DNA of 64,000 nucleotides from Pseudomonadota bacterium (GCA_023404095.1 JAEYDD010000051.1:1-64000); one strand, 5' to 3'; counted from the stretch's first letter, positions 27,195 through 36,759 are shown. The notes: generated from the sequence alone by a model not told the origin. Made by a program: numbers and translations.

Positions 27195-27482
27195 ATCGAC
27201 AGCTCCTTCGGGAAGGCAACTTCGAACCTCAGCTCTTTCATCGCGGCAAAAGATCATATTCTATAGAGATTGCATAGATTGATTTTGCTAAATTCAGCCC
27301 GGATTGAGCAAACGAACCGTGTCGATCGTCGCATAAGCATGAAACGCCCCCTTGGCCGATCCGAAACCGCGGATGGTGCGTTATGAATACATGGCGATTT
27401 TGCCTGACGTCGCGAGGTGCCGGGACATGGGTCAGTGCGGAACGAACAGGCGGACAGATTGCGGCTGCGGTGAGGCTCGCGC

Positions 27483-28844
27483 ATGACGGCGGATATGGAC
27501 GTGGCAATCATCGGTTCCGGCTTTTCGGCAGCAGCGCTTGCGATCAATCTGGTCAATCGTCTGTCGCCGACGGCACGTGTGAGCCTTATCGGACGCAAGG
27601 CGAAGTGGGGTAGGGGCATTGCCTATTCGACCCGCGACGATTGTCACCTCCTGAATGTGACCGCCGCGCGCATGAGCCTTTTCGCCGACCAGCCGGACCA
27701 TTTCGTCCACTGGCTTTCGCAGAATGGCTACGCGGAGGCGGGTGACGAGTTTATTCCCCGGCGGGTTTACGGGCACTACATCGGCTCCTGCCTTGAAGCC
27801 GCTCTGGAGCCTTCAGGCCACCGCGCAGCGCTTGAGATGGTCGATGCCGAGGTTGTTGATGCCGAAGTTGCGGCTGGAGGCGGCTTCCACCTGTCGCTGA
27901 CGGACGGCGTTACTCTGTCGGCCGGCGCTGCCGCACTTTGCACCGGCGCGGGCTTGCGCCGGCTGCCGATCGCCGAAGACGCCAGGGCGTCGATCGTGAA
28001 CGATCCGTGGCAGGACGAATGGTGGGCGCGGCTGCCCAGGGATGCTGACGTCCTCTTTGTCGGAACCGGGCTAACAATGATCGACCAGTGCCTGTTGCTC
28101 AAGGCGCGTGGATTTGAGGGGCGCCTGCTTGCGGTCTCGCGTCGAGGATTGCTGCCACAGCCGCATCTGACACCCCGCACCCAACCCGGCGCCCCTGTGC
28201 TTTCGCCGGGATCCGGCGAAGTCAGCGGCATGCTTTCTCGCCTGCGGGCGTGCGCCCGCCAGGAGGGAGACTGGCGAAAGGTCATAGACGGCCTGCGCCC
28301 GGTGACGCAGGCGCTGTGGAAGGGTTTGAGTACCAACCAGCGCCGGCGTTTCCTGCGTCACGCCGCACCCTACTGGAATGTCCACCGCCATCGCATGGCG
28401 CCCTCCGTCGCCGCAGAAATTGCGGAACTTCGCAATAGCGGCCAACTCGTCGTCCACAGGGGCCGGCCGGTATCCGTGCGGGCCGTCAATGGTCGGATCG
28501 AGGTCGCAATTCGCGGACGCGAGAATACGGCGCTTTGCGTCGATGCATTGGTGAACTGCAGCGGGCTCGAACGCTGCACGATCGATGCATCGCCGCTTCT
28601 TGCCAACCTTTCGCAGCGAGGACTGGTGACGGCAGATCCGCTCGGTTTAGGCATATGGGTCGACGATGCCTCAGCCTGTCTGCCCGCGGGTCCGACGAAA
28701 CCGCCGCTTTATGCGCTGGGCCTGCTGACCGCCGGCCGGCATTGGGAGATCGCAGCCGTTCCCGATATCCGTGTTCAGGCCGCCTCGGTGGCAGCGGCGA
28801 TCGCCGGGCGCATCGGTCGGGACAGGGGCACGGTTCCCATCTGA
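27483..28844 (+). CDS. FAD/NAD(P)-binding protein (NAD_binding_9 type)
   Basis: The 453-residue product opens with a dinucleotide-binding motif (VAIIGSGFSAAALAINLVNR) and the conserved block GRGIAYSTRDDCHLLNVTAA, then MSLFADQPDHFVHWL, which mark the FAD-NAD(P)-binding family. A second motif VLFVGTGLTMIDQCLLL near residue 190 fits NAD(P)H binding, and NRVYGHYI-like residues (RRVYGHYIGSCL) follow the first domain. Relatives include hydroxylase-like proteins of unknown substrate. It is divergent from the SfnB-like gene and precedes the DMSP-lyase-family gene by 194 bp. Confidence 0.85.
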   Translation: MTADMDVAIIGSGFSAAALAINLVNRLSPTARVSLIGRKAKWGRGIAYSTRDDCHLLNVTAARMSLFADQPDHFVHWLSQNGYAEAGDEFIPRRVYGHYIGSCLEAALEPSGHRAALEMVDAEVVDAEVAAGGGFHLSLTDGVTLSAGAAALCTGAGLRRLPIAEDARASIVNDPWQDEWWARLPRDADVLFVGTGLTMIDQCLLLKARGFEGRLLAVSRRGLLPQPHLTPRTQPGAPVLSPGSGEVSGMLSRLRACARQEGDWRKVIDGLRPVTQALWKGLSTNQRRRFLRHAAPYWNVHRHRMAPSVAAEIAELRNSGQLVVHRGRPVSVRAVNGRIEVAIRGRENTALCVDALVNCSGLERCTIDASPLLANLSQRGLVTADPLGLGIWVDDASACLPAGPTKPPLYALGLLTAGRHWEIAAVPDIRVQAASVAAAIAGRIGRDRGTVPI

Positions 28845-29038
28845 ACGGACGGCCGTGCCCGATGGCCTTCGTTGCGCATGCCGCATCGACCTGGCTGCCT
28901 GCGCTGACGCGCACAACATATTGCCGCTCGCCACCTCCGATGAATGGCTATCTGGCCCGGAAGCTGGTAAGGCACTTGCGACCAAAGGGCGACACCGCCA
29001 GAGTGCGCGCCAAGAATCAATCGGGGCAAAGGGAACGA

Positions 29039-29737
29039 ATGCCGCAAGTTGCAATGAGGTCTCCGAAGCGGAGCGCCGACCTCCTCCTCAACGATGACCG
29101 GGAGCCTGCCCGCCGGCAGGTTTCGCCACTGAGGGCAGGCAACCGCGCGCAACCGTTGCAAGGCGTTCTCAATGTCGTGGGCGACCTGCTGGTCGCGCCG
29201 AAGGTGCCGGTCATGGCGAGCTACCTGGCGGGCAAGATCTACCAGAAGCTGGGCCGTTGCGGCGATGTGGGCCAGTTCTCGCAGGATCGCCCCGAGATCA
29301 TCGAGCATTGGCAGCGGGCGCTGGCCAATCTCGCAGACGGCCACAGCCGACTGGCGGAACTTTCCACCCACCTCTCCTCGCTGTCCGACACGCTGGTCTG
29401 GCGCAACGGACGCAGCGGCCCCTTTGCAAGTCTGCGCTTCGAAAAGTCTCATGCCCATACGGTCCTCGTCGGACCCGGCGGCATAGAGGAGCGCAGCGAC
29501 GTGCGCATCGGCCTGACGCTGATGGCACCCTACAGCCGATTTCCGGACCACGTGCAGTTCCACTCCCGCGTCTTCCTGCTTCTGTCCGATGGAGAAGTGT
29601 GCCTTGACGACGACATCTGGTTCCGGGCGAACCGCGGCACGATCTTCTTCAACGAGGCCGGCCGAAAGTTCGCCATGCGCTGCACCGGCGAGCCCTTCCT
29701 TGCGCTGTGGTGCCAGATCGAGGACGCCTCGCTGTAA
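29039..29737 (+). CDS. DMSP-lyase-family cupin protein without the expected metal ligands
   Basis: The 232-residue product (ATG 29039, AGGGA upstream) has an N-terminal helical part (MRSPKRSADLLLNDD near residue 6) and a C-terminal cupin with family marks: TVLVGPGGIEERSDVRIGLT, LMAP and a LALWCQI ending, as in the DddL-like dimethylsulfoniopropionate lyase family. As I recall it, the family has Y-P-D-H-x-H-P-P-E-E-V-Y in motif 1 and H-A-M-R in motif 2. Here these read FPDHVQFHSRVF (168-179) and FAMR. The second His, the Glu and Tyr, and the motif-2 His are therefore replaced, so lyase activity is doubtful. It may be a binding or structural relative. Confidence 0.7.
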   Translation: MPQVAMRSPKRSADLLLNDDREPARRQVSPLRAGNRAQPLQGVLNVVGDLLVAPKVPVMASYLAGKIYQKLGRCGDVGQFSQDRPEIIEHWQRALANLADGHSRLAELSTHLSSLSDTLVWRNGRSGPFASLRFEKSHAHTVLVGPGGIEERSDVRIGLTLMAPYSRFPDHVQFHSRVFLLLSDGEVCLDDDIWFRANRGTIFFNEAGRKFAMRCTGEPFLALWCQIEDASL

Positions 29738-29866
29738 GGCATCAGCCAAAAGCGTTCACTGTCGCTTACCGTGAGGACAGGCGGCTCGGCTTGCGCCATG
29801 GGATCCCATATCGGCGCCGACGGCAACTTCCGCCGCGGCTAGCGACGGAGACGGCCGGCCGGCAAA

Positions 29867-30898
29867 CTATGGCGCAGCCGCGGGGCCAGTACTTTCGCGC
29901 ACGACAAGACGCACCGGAAGGATGGTCTCCGTCGGCAGGTGTTCGCTCTCGGCGCCGTTGAGCAGTTGCACGAGCAACCTCGCGGCCGCCTGACCTGCGC
30001 CGTGCTGTTCTATGTGGATCGTCGTCAGCCTTGGGCGAATAAGGTTGAGAAACGGCATGTCGTTGAAACCGCTGACGGAAACATCAGCGGGGCAGTTCAG
30101 CCCCTTCTCATGCAGCCGCTCGATAGCGCCCAGCGCGAGGCGGTCGTTGGCGCAGAGAATCGCGGTAAACCTCAGCCCGGACGACAGCAGTTGCTCCACG
30201 CAGCGTGCGCCTTCTGACTCGTCGAAATGGGTGGCCGTCGCGATTAGTCCCTCATCGCAGGCAATCTGCGTTTCCGCCAGCGCATCCCGGAACGCCGCGA
30301 GGCGCAATTGTCCGGTCGACAGGTCCTGCGGACCGGCGATATGCGCGATGGACCGATGCCCCAGCTCCATCAGATGGCGGAGCATCTGGCAAATCCCCGA
30401 CTGCTCGTCGTTGATGACGAAGGGGATACCACCGTCCTCGACGCGGCGATTGAGCGTCACGATCGGCATGCCGTCCTCTGCCGCGCGCGCGATCATCGGG
30501 TCGTCGCGTGTTGCGGCTGCATGGATGATGCCGTCGACGCCGCGATCACGCAGGACGTTGACAAGCCGGCTCTCCCGCTCCTTCTCACCATCCGTATTGA
30601 CGATGATCGAGGCATATCCGAGCGGCTCGAGCACGCTTTCGATGCCGCGCAGGATCGGCGGAAAGATGACGTTGGTGATGTCGGGAATCATCACGCCCAC
30701 CGTCATCGTTCGGTTCGTCCGCAGGCCCGCGGCAATCCGGTTGGGGCGGTAGCCAAGCCTCTCCGCCGCAGCCTGAATCTTCTCGGCAACCTCGGCCGTG
30801 ATCGCCTTGCGCGTAACCGGATCGAGCGCGCGGGAAACCGTCGAGACGTGGACACCGGTCTCCCTCGCGATATCCTTCAATGTGACGCGGCGCTTCAT
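29867..30898 (-). CDS. LacI-family transcriptional regulator
   Basis: The 343-residue product has the LacI helix-turn-helix (VTLKDIARETGVHVSTVSRA, residues 4-23), hinge helix (NRIAAGLRTNRT) and a periplasmic-binding-type effector domain (VGVMIPDITNVIFPPILRG and following). I prefer ATG 30898, with GAAGGGG upstream, over GTG 30910. It is divergent from the long catabolic operon at 31169, and two LacI-type operators lie in the gap, so it very probably represses that operon and itself. The inducer should be the imported compound or a metabolite of it. Confidence 0.93.
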   Translation of the reverse strand: MKRRVTLKDIARETGVHVSTVSRALDPVTRKAITAEVAEKIQAAAERLGYRPNRIAAGLRTNRTMTVGVMIPDITNVIFPPILRGIESVLEPLGYASIIVNTDGEKERESRLVNVLRDRGVDGIIHAAATRDDPMIARAAEDGMPIVTLNRRVEDGGIPFVINDEQSGICQMLRHLMELGHRSIAHIAGPQDLSTGQLRLAAFRDALAETQIACDEGLIATATHFDESEGARCVEQLLSSGLRFTAILCANDRLALGAIERLHEKGLNCPADVSVSGFNDMPFLNLIRPRLTTIHIEQHGAGQAAARLLVQLLNGAESEHLPTETILPVRLVVRESTGPAAAP

Positions 30899-30948
30899 GC
30901 AGGATTCCACCCCTTCCCGAGGTTAGATATCCCCTCGCAAAAAAATTC

Positions 30949-31014
30949 GCAATCGTTTGCACGGTGTTCTTGACGGATATCAGGAAATTTGCAAAGCTCC
31001 ACGCAATCGATTGC
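30949..31014. promoter_or_regulatory. two LacI-type operators in the divergent promoter
   Basis: GCAATCGTTTGC (30949-30960) and the perfect palindrome GCAATCGATTGC (31003-31014) share an extended context (CGCAATCGNTTGCACG). Their centres are 54 bp apart, about five helical turns, which allows two repressor dimers to sit on one face of the DNA and loop. A TTGACG (30970-30975) lies between them as a possible -35 for the plus-strand operon, but no good -10 follows at 17 bp. Confidence 0.75.
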
Positions 31015-31168
31015 ACGACAGCTGTGCGAAGTCAGCGCGTCACGCCTGCGCACGCCGGGAAGAGGAGCCCGGCAGCGCATACGTGGCCATTGAATTGAGG
31101 CGTTGCCGAACCGCTGTCACGAATATCGAGATTGCCGAACTATCCGATTTTCCTGGGGAGGAGCAAAA

Positions 31169-32449
31169 ATGAGGATGAAGGCATTTCTGGCAGGAGCGGC
31201 GGCGGGTGCCGCCTTCCTGGCCGGCGCGGCTTACGCTGATACGATAAGGATCGGCGCATCGCTGCCGATCACAGGCGGACTGTCAGTCAGCGGGGAAAAG
31301 CACAAGCGCGGATACGAACTCTGCAACAAGCTGATCAATGAAAGGGGTGGCCTGCTCGGAAAGCAGGTCGAACTGATCGTCAGCGACAATCGTTCTGATC
31401 CCGCCACTGCGATCAACCAGTACGAACGCTTTATCAACGTCGACAAGGTGAATGCGGTCTATGGGACCTTCTCCAGCCGTCTGACCTTCCCGGTCGGCAA
31501 CGTGCTGTCCAAATACAACATGGTTCACCCGATCCCTTCCGGCGGCGCGTTGCGGATCTACACGCAGGGCCACAAGAACCTGTTTTATTTCCAGGTCAAC
31601 GCGGCCGAATACACGGGCAAGGACGTGGTCGCCGTCATCAAGGAGCAGATCGCCACAGACCAGGCGCCCAAGAGCGTGGCCGTCGTCCACGCCGACGACT
31701 TCTTCGCCAACGCGATAGCCGCCGGGCTGCTGGGCCAGAAGGTGATCGATCCGGCGAACGACAAGGAAGTCGCCGATCTCGCGCCCGGATACCTCGCAGA
31801 TGCCGGCATCGAGATCGTCATGCAGGAGAAGTGGCCTGAGGAAGGTTTCAATGACTGGCTCAACCTGGCCAACTCCATCAAGCGTTCCGGCGCGGAAATG
31901 ATCATCGGGCTCACCGCATCCGCAGAGGAGGCGGTGCAATTGACCCGGGCTTTGAAGACAGTGGGGGCGGCGCCGAAGCTGGTCTATCTCAGCCAGGGCG
32001 CGCAGACGGAGTTCATCGACGGCGTCGGCAAGGAATCTGCAGAAGGCGTGCTGATCCACACCACCTGGCACAAGGACGTGAACTTCGAGGGCACGCTCGC
32101 CGGAAAGCCGTTCAACAATGCCGACTTCGTCGCCGCGTTCCAAAAGGAGTATGGGCTGGAACCGGACGAGGACAGCGCTATTCCCTTTGCGGTCTGCCAG
32201 GGCATCGAGCAGGCGATCATCGGCGCCAGTTCCACCGACAATGCCAAGATGGGAGAATGGCTGAATGCCCGCACCAAGGACGACCCGGTGCGCACCGTGC
32301 TCGGTCGTTTCTCCTGGGACGAGGTCGGCCTGCCCGAGGACAAGCGCCACATCATGACCCAATGGCAGGGCGGCGAGATGAAGTTCGTCTATCCCACCGG
32401 CGAGTTCGAGGGCGTTGTACCGCTTGCATACCCGAAGGCGGGCTTCTGA
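31169..32449 (+). CDS. ABC substrate-binding protein, branched-chain amino acid/aromatic (HAAT) type
   Basis: The 426-residue product has a Sec signal peptide (MRMKAFLAGAAAGAAFLAGA, cleavage after YADT region, about residue 22) and a Peripla_BP_6 domain beginning IRIGASLPITGGLSVSGEKH with GYELCNKLINERGGLLGKQV. GGGAGGAG precedes ATG 31169. It is the first gene of the operon downstream of the LacI operators. HAAT-type binding proteins accept amino acids, urea and aromatic acids; neighbouring ring-cleavage genes favour an aromatic ligand. Confidence 0.9.
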   Translation: MRMKAFLAGAAAGAAFLAGAAYADTIRIGASLPITGGLSVSGEKHKRGYELCNKLINERGGLLGKQVELIVSDNRSDPATAINQYERFINVDKVNAVYGTFSSRLTFPVGNVLSKYNMVHPIPSGGALRIYTQGHKNLFYFQVNAAEYTGKDVVAVIKEQIATDQAPKSVAVVHADDFFANAIAAGLLGQKVIDPANDKEVADLAPGYLADAGIEIVMQEKWPEEGFNDWLNLANSIKRSGAEMIIGLTASAEEAVQLTRALKTVGAAPKLVYLSQGAQTEFIDGVGKESAEGVLIHTTWHKDVNFEGTLAGKPFNNADFVAAFQKEYGLEPDEDSAIPFAVCQGIEQAIIGASSTDNAKMGEWLNARTKDDPVRTVLGRFSWDEVGLPEDKRHIMTQWQGGEMKFVYPTGEFEGVVPLAYPKAGF

Positions 32450-32526
32450 GCCCTGAAAGCGGCGGACTGTGCCTCCGGCCGGCCCGCCGCTCTTGCACCT
32501 GTCATCTGGAGATGGAGGTCGAGCAC

Positions 32527-33273
32527 GTGCTCGAAATCAGGAATCTTTGCAAGTGTTTCGGCGGCATCAAGGCCGTTGACGGGGCTTCGTTCGAGGTCGA
32601 ACGCGGCTCGATCACGGCTCTGATCGGCCCGAACGGCGCAGGCAAGACGACGGCCTTCAATTGCATCAGCCGGACGCTCGTGCCGACATCGGGTGAGGTC
32701 TGGCTGGATGGGGAGCGGATCGACCACCTGCGGCCGCACAAGATTACGGCAAAGGGCCTCAGCCGCACCTTCCAGATTTCCCGCAATCTCGCCGACATGA
32801 CGGTCATCGAGAACGTGATCGTCCAGTCCAGGGTCGAGGGTTTCGCAGGTCTCTTCCGCCCGGCGATCTCCTCGCAGGAAAAGGACAAGGCCCTGGGCAT
32901 CCTCGACTTTCTCGGCATAACCCGCATCGCCTACGAGGATGGACATAACCTGTCCTACGGGCAGAAGAAGCTGATGGACCTGGCCGCTCTCCTGATGTCG
33001 GATCCGAAGATCATCCTGCTGGACGAGCCGGCCGGCGGCGTCAACCCGTCACTCATGGAGGAAATCGTCGGCCACATCCGCGCGCTGAACGCCAAGGGGC
33101 TGACGGTGCTCATCGTCGAGCACAACATGGACCTGATCATGCGCCTGTCCCACAAGGTTGTCGTCATGGCGCAGGGCAGGGTGATCTGCCAGGGAACGCC
33201 TGACATCGTCCGCAAGGATCCGGTCGTTCTGGAAGCCTATCTCGGCGGCGTGCTCGATGCGGAGGCCGCGTGA
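32527..33273 (+). CDS. ABC transporter ATP-binding protein (LivG type)
   Basis: The 248-residue ATPase has Walker A GPNGAGKTTAFN, the LivG signature SYGQKKLMDLAALLM (in place of LSGGQ), Walker B KIILLDEPAGGVNPSLMEEI and a switch His (VEHNMDLIM). I place the start at GTG 32527 because GGAGG lies seven bases upstream; an ATG at 32512 would sit directly against its own GGAG. It precedes the LivF-type ATPase and overlaps it by one base. Confidence 0.9.
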   Translation: MLEIRNLCKCFGGIKAVDGASFEVERGSITALIGPNGAGKTTAFNCISRTLVPTSGEVWLDGERIDHLRPHKITAKGLSRTFQISRNLADMTVIENVIVQSRVEGFAGLFRPAISSQEKDKALGILDFLGITRIAYEDGHNLSYGQKKLMDLAALLMSDPKIILLDEPAGGVNPSLMEEIVGHIRALNAKGLTVLIVEHNMDLIMRLSHKVVVMAQGRVICQGTPDIVRKDPVVLEAYLGGVLDAEAA

Positions 33274-34001
33274 TGACGACGCTTCTCGAAGTCAGCAACA
33301 TCACCGCCGGCTACGGCGACGGTCCGGCCATCCTCGACGGCGCGCATCTGACCGTCGTGCCCGGCAAGGTCCACTGCATCATCGGCCCGAACGGGGCCGG
33401 CAAGTCGACGCTGCTCAAGGCGATCTGCGGCATGCTGAAAATCCGCAAGGGCGAGGTCGTCCTGAAGGGCGAGCGGCTCAACGGGCTGCGCCCGGACCAG
33501 ATCCTGCGCAAGGGCATCTGTTTCGTGCCGCAGGAGCGCGCGCTGTTTCCCAAGATGACGGTGCGGGAAAATCTGCGGATGGGCGGCTTCACACTTGGCG
33601 ATGCGAAGGCACTGGACCGCCGCGTCGATGCCATTCTCGATCGCTTCCCCATCCTTCGCGAGCGCGCCCACCAGCATGCCGGCACCATGTCCGGCGGCCA
33701 GCAGCAGACGCTCGCCATGGCCCGAACCCTGATCATTAGGCCGGACATCGTCATGCTCGACGAGCCGTCGCTCGGCCTGGCACCGAAGATCGTCCAGGAG
33801 ATGTTTTCCATCATGAAGATGATGTCGGAAGAGGGCGTGACAGTGTTGCTCGTCGAGCAGAACGCGTTGATGGGCCTGAAGAATTCCGACATCGGCGTCG
33901 TTCTGGACCTCGGCCGCACACTGATCGAGGGACCGGCGGCCGACGTGCTCGCCGACCCGCGCATCCAGGAACTCTATCTCGGCGGCAGGAAGGCCGCCTG
34001 A
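33273..34001 (+). CDS. ABC transporter ATP-binding protein (LivF type)
   Basis: The 242-residue ATPase carries Walker A GPNGAGKSTLLKAICG, signature MSGGQQQTLAMARTLI, Walker B IVMLDEPSLGLAPKIVQEMF and VEQNALMGLKNSD. This is the LivF half of the usual LivG/LivF pair. ATG 33273 overlaps the upstream stop (TGATG). It is followed 10 bp later by the LivH-type permease. Confidence 0.93.
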   Translation: MTTLLEVSNITAGYGDGPAILDGAHLTVVPGKVHCIIGPNGAGKSTLLKAICGMLKIRKGEVVLKGERLNGLRPDQILRKGICFVPQERALFPKMTVRENLRMGGFTLGDAKALDRRVDAILDRFPILRERAHQHAGTMSGGQQQTLAMARTLIIRPDIVMLDEPSLGLAPKIVQEMFSIMKMMSEEGVTVLLVEQNALMGLKNSDIGVVLDLGRTLIEGPAADVLADPRIQELYLGGRKAA

Positions 34002-34011
34002 GGAGAAGACG

Positions 34012-34890
34012 ATGGCACAATTCATTCAGGTTCTGATTCTCGGACTGGCACTCGGCGGTGTGATCGCGCTGATGGGATCGGGTCTTTCGCTGGTCTTCGG
34101 CGTGATGCGGATTGTCAACCTGGCGCATCCCTCGCTGATCATCGCCGGCGCCTACGTCGCCTACTGGGCCTTCAAGCTCTGGGGCATCGATCCAATCGTC
34201 ATGCTGCCCATCGCCGCCCTTGTCCTCGCCGGTATCGGCGTGCTGCTCTACCGCCTGATGTTTGAGAAAGAGGCCAAGAGCGCGCGCTATTCAGAAATGA
34301 CGGTGCTTTTGACCTTCGCACTGGCCATGATGGTTGAGGGCCTGCTTGGCGCCTTCTTCACCAACACCCAACGCGTCACCTCGCCGGACTATGCGACGGA
34401 CGCATTCTTCCTCGGCGACATCTTCATTCCCAAGGGACAGCTCTATGCCGGCATTGTCTCGCTCGTCATCATCGGCGCGCTGGCCCTGTTCCTGAAATAC
34501 TCGCGGATGGGCTATGCCATCCGCGCCACCACCCAGAACCGCGATGCGGCCGAGCTGCTCGGCGTCAACGTGAACCTCGTCAGCGTTGTCGCCTTTGCGA
34601 TCGGCATCGGCCTTGCGGGAGCTGCCGGCGCGCTGGTCAGCTTCGTCTTCAGCTTCTTCCCGGCCAAGCAGTGGGAATGGATCGCCATGCTGATGTCCGT
34701 GGTCGTACTCGGCGGCATGGGCAGCATTCTCGGCACCGTCGTCGCCGCCTTCTCGCTTTCGGTCATCGCCGCCTTCGTCGGCACCTGGGTCGGCGCCACC
34801 TGGTCGACCATGACCTTCTTCCTCGCCCTGTTCGTCATCCTGCTGATCCGGCCCGAGGGTCTGTTCGGCGAAAAGCCGGAGATGGCATAA
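34012..34890 (+). CDS. ABC transporter permease (LivH type)
   Basis: The 292-residue membrane protein has the LivH features: QVLILGLALGGVIALMGSGL, VFGVMRIVNLAHPSLIIAGA, AIRATTQNRDAAELLGVNV and a late GGMGSILGTVVAAF. Around eight spans are predicted. It shares one base with the next permease start, so the two are coupled. Confidence 0.93.
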   Translation: MAQFIQVLILGLALGGVIALMGSGLSLVFGVMRIVNLAHPSLIIAGAYVAYWAFKLWGIDPIVMLPIAALVLAGIGVLLYRLMFEKEAKSARYSEMTVLLTFALAMMVEGLLGAFFTNTQRVTSPDYATDAFFLGDIFIPKGQLYAGIVSLVIIGALALFLKYSRMGYAIRATTQNRDAAELLGVNVNLVSVVAFAIGIGLAGAAGALVSFVFSFFPAKQWEWIAMLMSVVVLGGMGSILGTVVAAFSLSVIAAFVGTWVGATWSTMTFFLALFVILLIRPEGLFGEKPEMA

Positions 34891-35933
34891 TGGCTGCTAC
34901 ACTTCAGACCCCCGATGCCGGTGCCGTGCTGGCGGCGCGCAAGGCGCACGACGAAAAGCTGGCCAAACGCGCCGATCAGACGCGCGCCACCTGGTTCCCC
35001 GTCACCGTGCTCGCCGTCCTGCTGGCGCTGCCGCTGCTGCAATTCACCGGCAACTACAACTACTTGCTCCATCTCGTTCTCTTCACCGCATCCTACGTGG
35101 TGATGGCGGCTGGCTGGAATATACTCGGCGGCTTTGCAGGCTACGTTTCGCTCGGCCATGCTGTGTTCTTCGCCATCGGCGGTTATTTCTCCGGCGTGCT
35201 GCTGGCCCGCTTCGGCATTTCAACCCTGTTGACGGCACCGCTGGCGGGACTGCTTGCGGCAATCTGCGGCTACCTCATCGGACAGATCACACTGAAAGTA
35301 CGCGGACCGAGCTTCATTATATCCTCGATTGCGCTTTTGATGATCGCCCGCATTCTCTTCGACCACTGGGCGTTCATTGGCGGCGCAAACGGTCTGGCGC
35401 TGCCGATCAACGAGCTGCCGGTACTCTGGGCGAAGCTTCCCTATTACTACGCCTTCATCTTCATGGCGGCCTTCACCGTCTGGGCCACCTACCGGATCAA
35501 GCATTCCAAACTCGGGCTGGGCCTGCGCGCGCTGTCCAAGGATGAGATCAAGGCGGAGAGTGCCGGCATCGACACGCGCTTCTACAAGGTGGTCGCCTTC
35601 GCGCTCTCGGCGTTCTTCGTCGGCATGGCGGGTGCGGTCTGGGGCGAGTACCTGACCTACCTTCGCCCGAATATCTTCCTGATCATCCTCGTCTCCGCCA
35701 ATCTCGTGCTGATGTGTATCCTCGGTGGCAAAGGCACGATCGCCGGCCCTGTTGTCGGGGCAATCCTGATCGTCGGCATTAACGAGCTGTTCGTTGCGAC
35801 GATGGGCGCTTCCGAGCTGAACCTCTTCGGAACCGGGCTCGTCATGGCGGTGGCGCTGATGTTCTTCCCGCTTGGCGTCGTCGGCACGCTGGCCCGCAAG
35901 GGCAAGCTGCCGCGGATCCTCAACTGGGATTGA
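34890..35933 (+). CDS. ABC transporter permease (LivM type)
   Basis: The 347-residue partner permease has the LivM signature AAGWNILGGFAGYVSLGHAV, a GLALPINELPVLW periplasmic stretch, GLGLRALSKDEIKAESAGID and GGKGTIAGPVVGAI near the end. A soluble basic N-terminal extension of about 35 residues precedes the first span. With the binding protein, two ATPases and LivH-type permease it completes the importer. Confidence 0.93.
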   Translation: MAATLQTPDAGAVLAARKAHDEKLAKRADQTRATWFPVTVLAVLLALPLLQFTGNYNYLLHLVLFTASYVVMAAGWNILGGFAGYVSLGHAVFFAIGGYFSGVLLARFGISTLLTAPLAGLLAAICGYLIGQITLKVRGPSFIISSIALLMIARILFDHWAFIGGANGLALPINELPVLWAKLPYYYAFIFMAAFTVWATYRIKHSKLGLGLRALSKDEIKAESAGIDTRFYKVVAFALSAFFVGMAGAVWGEYLTYLRPNIFLIILVSANLVLMCILGGKGTIAGPVVGAILIVGINELFVATMGASELNLFGTGLVMAVALMFFPLGVVGTLARKGKLPRILNWD

Positions 35934-35946
35934 GGGGGGATCGGGC

Positions 35947-36759
35947 ATGGCCACCTTCAAGCTTTTCAACGCGCCGCAGTCGACCTGCAGCCAGCGTGTG
36001 CGCTATGCCCTGCATGCCAAGGGGCTGGCGTTCGAGGAGGAGAAACTCGATCTCTTCCGTGGCGACCAGCTTCGGCCGGAGTACCTGGCGATCAATCCGA
36101 ACGGCGTGGTTCCAGCGCTCGTGCATGACGGCAATCCGGTGATCGATTCCGCCGTGATCCTCGAATACCTGGAGGACATTCTGCCCGGCACGGCGCCGAT
36201 GCGCCCTGCCGACCCGCTGCAGGTCGCGCGGTTGCGGGCCATGATGCGCTTCATCGACGAAGTGCCGACGCCCGCGGTTCGCGTGCCATCCTACAATCTC
36301 GCCTTCCTTCCGCATTTCCAGGCGATGAGCGAAGAAGAATTCCAGGCACTGTGCGACAGCAAGCCGCTTCGCCGCGAATTTTTGATGAGGATGGGCCGGA
36401 CCGGCTTTCCGCAAGCCGAGATGGACGAGGCGCTCGGCCGGCTGCAGCGCGGCATCGACCGGCTGGCGAGCTGGCTCTCTGAAAGCGGCGGGCCCTGGGT
36501 GATGGGCGAAGCCCAGACGCTCGCCGACGTTGCGATCATGCCGGTGGTCGTGCGCATGGCCGACATCAACCTCGGCCACATGTGGCATGCGTATCCGGCG
36601 ATCGCCCGCTGGCTCGAGCGCATCCGGGCGACGGAGGCCTTCCGCAAGACCTATTACGAAGGCTCGCTTCTGACGGAAAAGTATCCGCACCTGAAGCAGG
36701 CGCTGGCATGGGCCGGCAACGACGACCCCTCAAGACCCGCTGTCGCGGTGGGAGCATGA
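35947..36759 (+). CDS. glutathione S-transferase family protein
   Basis: The 270-residue product has a thioredoxin-fold GST N-domain (LFNAPQSTCSQRVRYALHAK, residues about 5-25; the cis-Pro/ESxx region appears as VVPALVHDGNPVIDSAVI) and an all-helical C-domain with the N-capping type segment TLADVAIMPVVVRM. GSTs in aromatic clusters act in ether cleavage, dehalogenation or maleylpyruvate-type isomerisation. It lies 13 bp after the LivM gene and overlaps the dioxygenase gene, so it belongs to the same operon. The exact reaction is unknown. Confidence 0.88.
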   Translation: MATFKLFNAPQSTCSQRVRYALHAKGLAFEEEKLDLFRGDQLRPEYLAINPNGVVPALVHDGNPVIDSAVILEYLEDILPGTAPMRPADPLQVARLRAMMRFIDEVPTPAVRVPSYNLAFLPHFQAMSEEEFQALCDSKPLRREFLMRMGRTGFPQAEMDEALGRLQRGIDRLASWLSESGGPWVMGEAQTLADVAIMPVVVRMADINLGHMWHAYPAIARWLERIRATEAFRKTYYEGSLLTEKYPHLKQALAWAGNDDPSRPAVAVGA

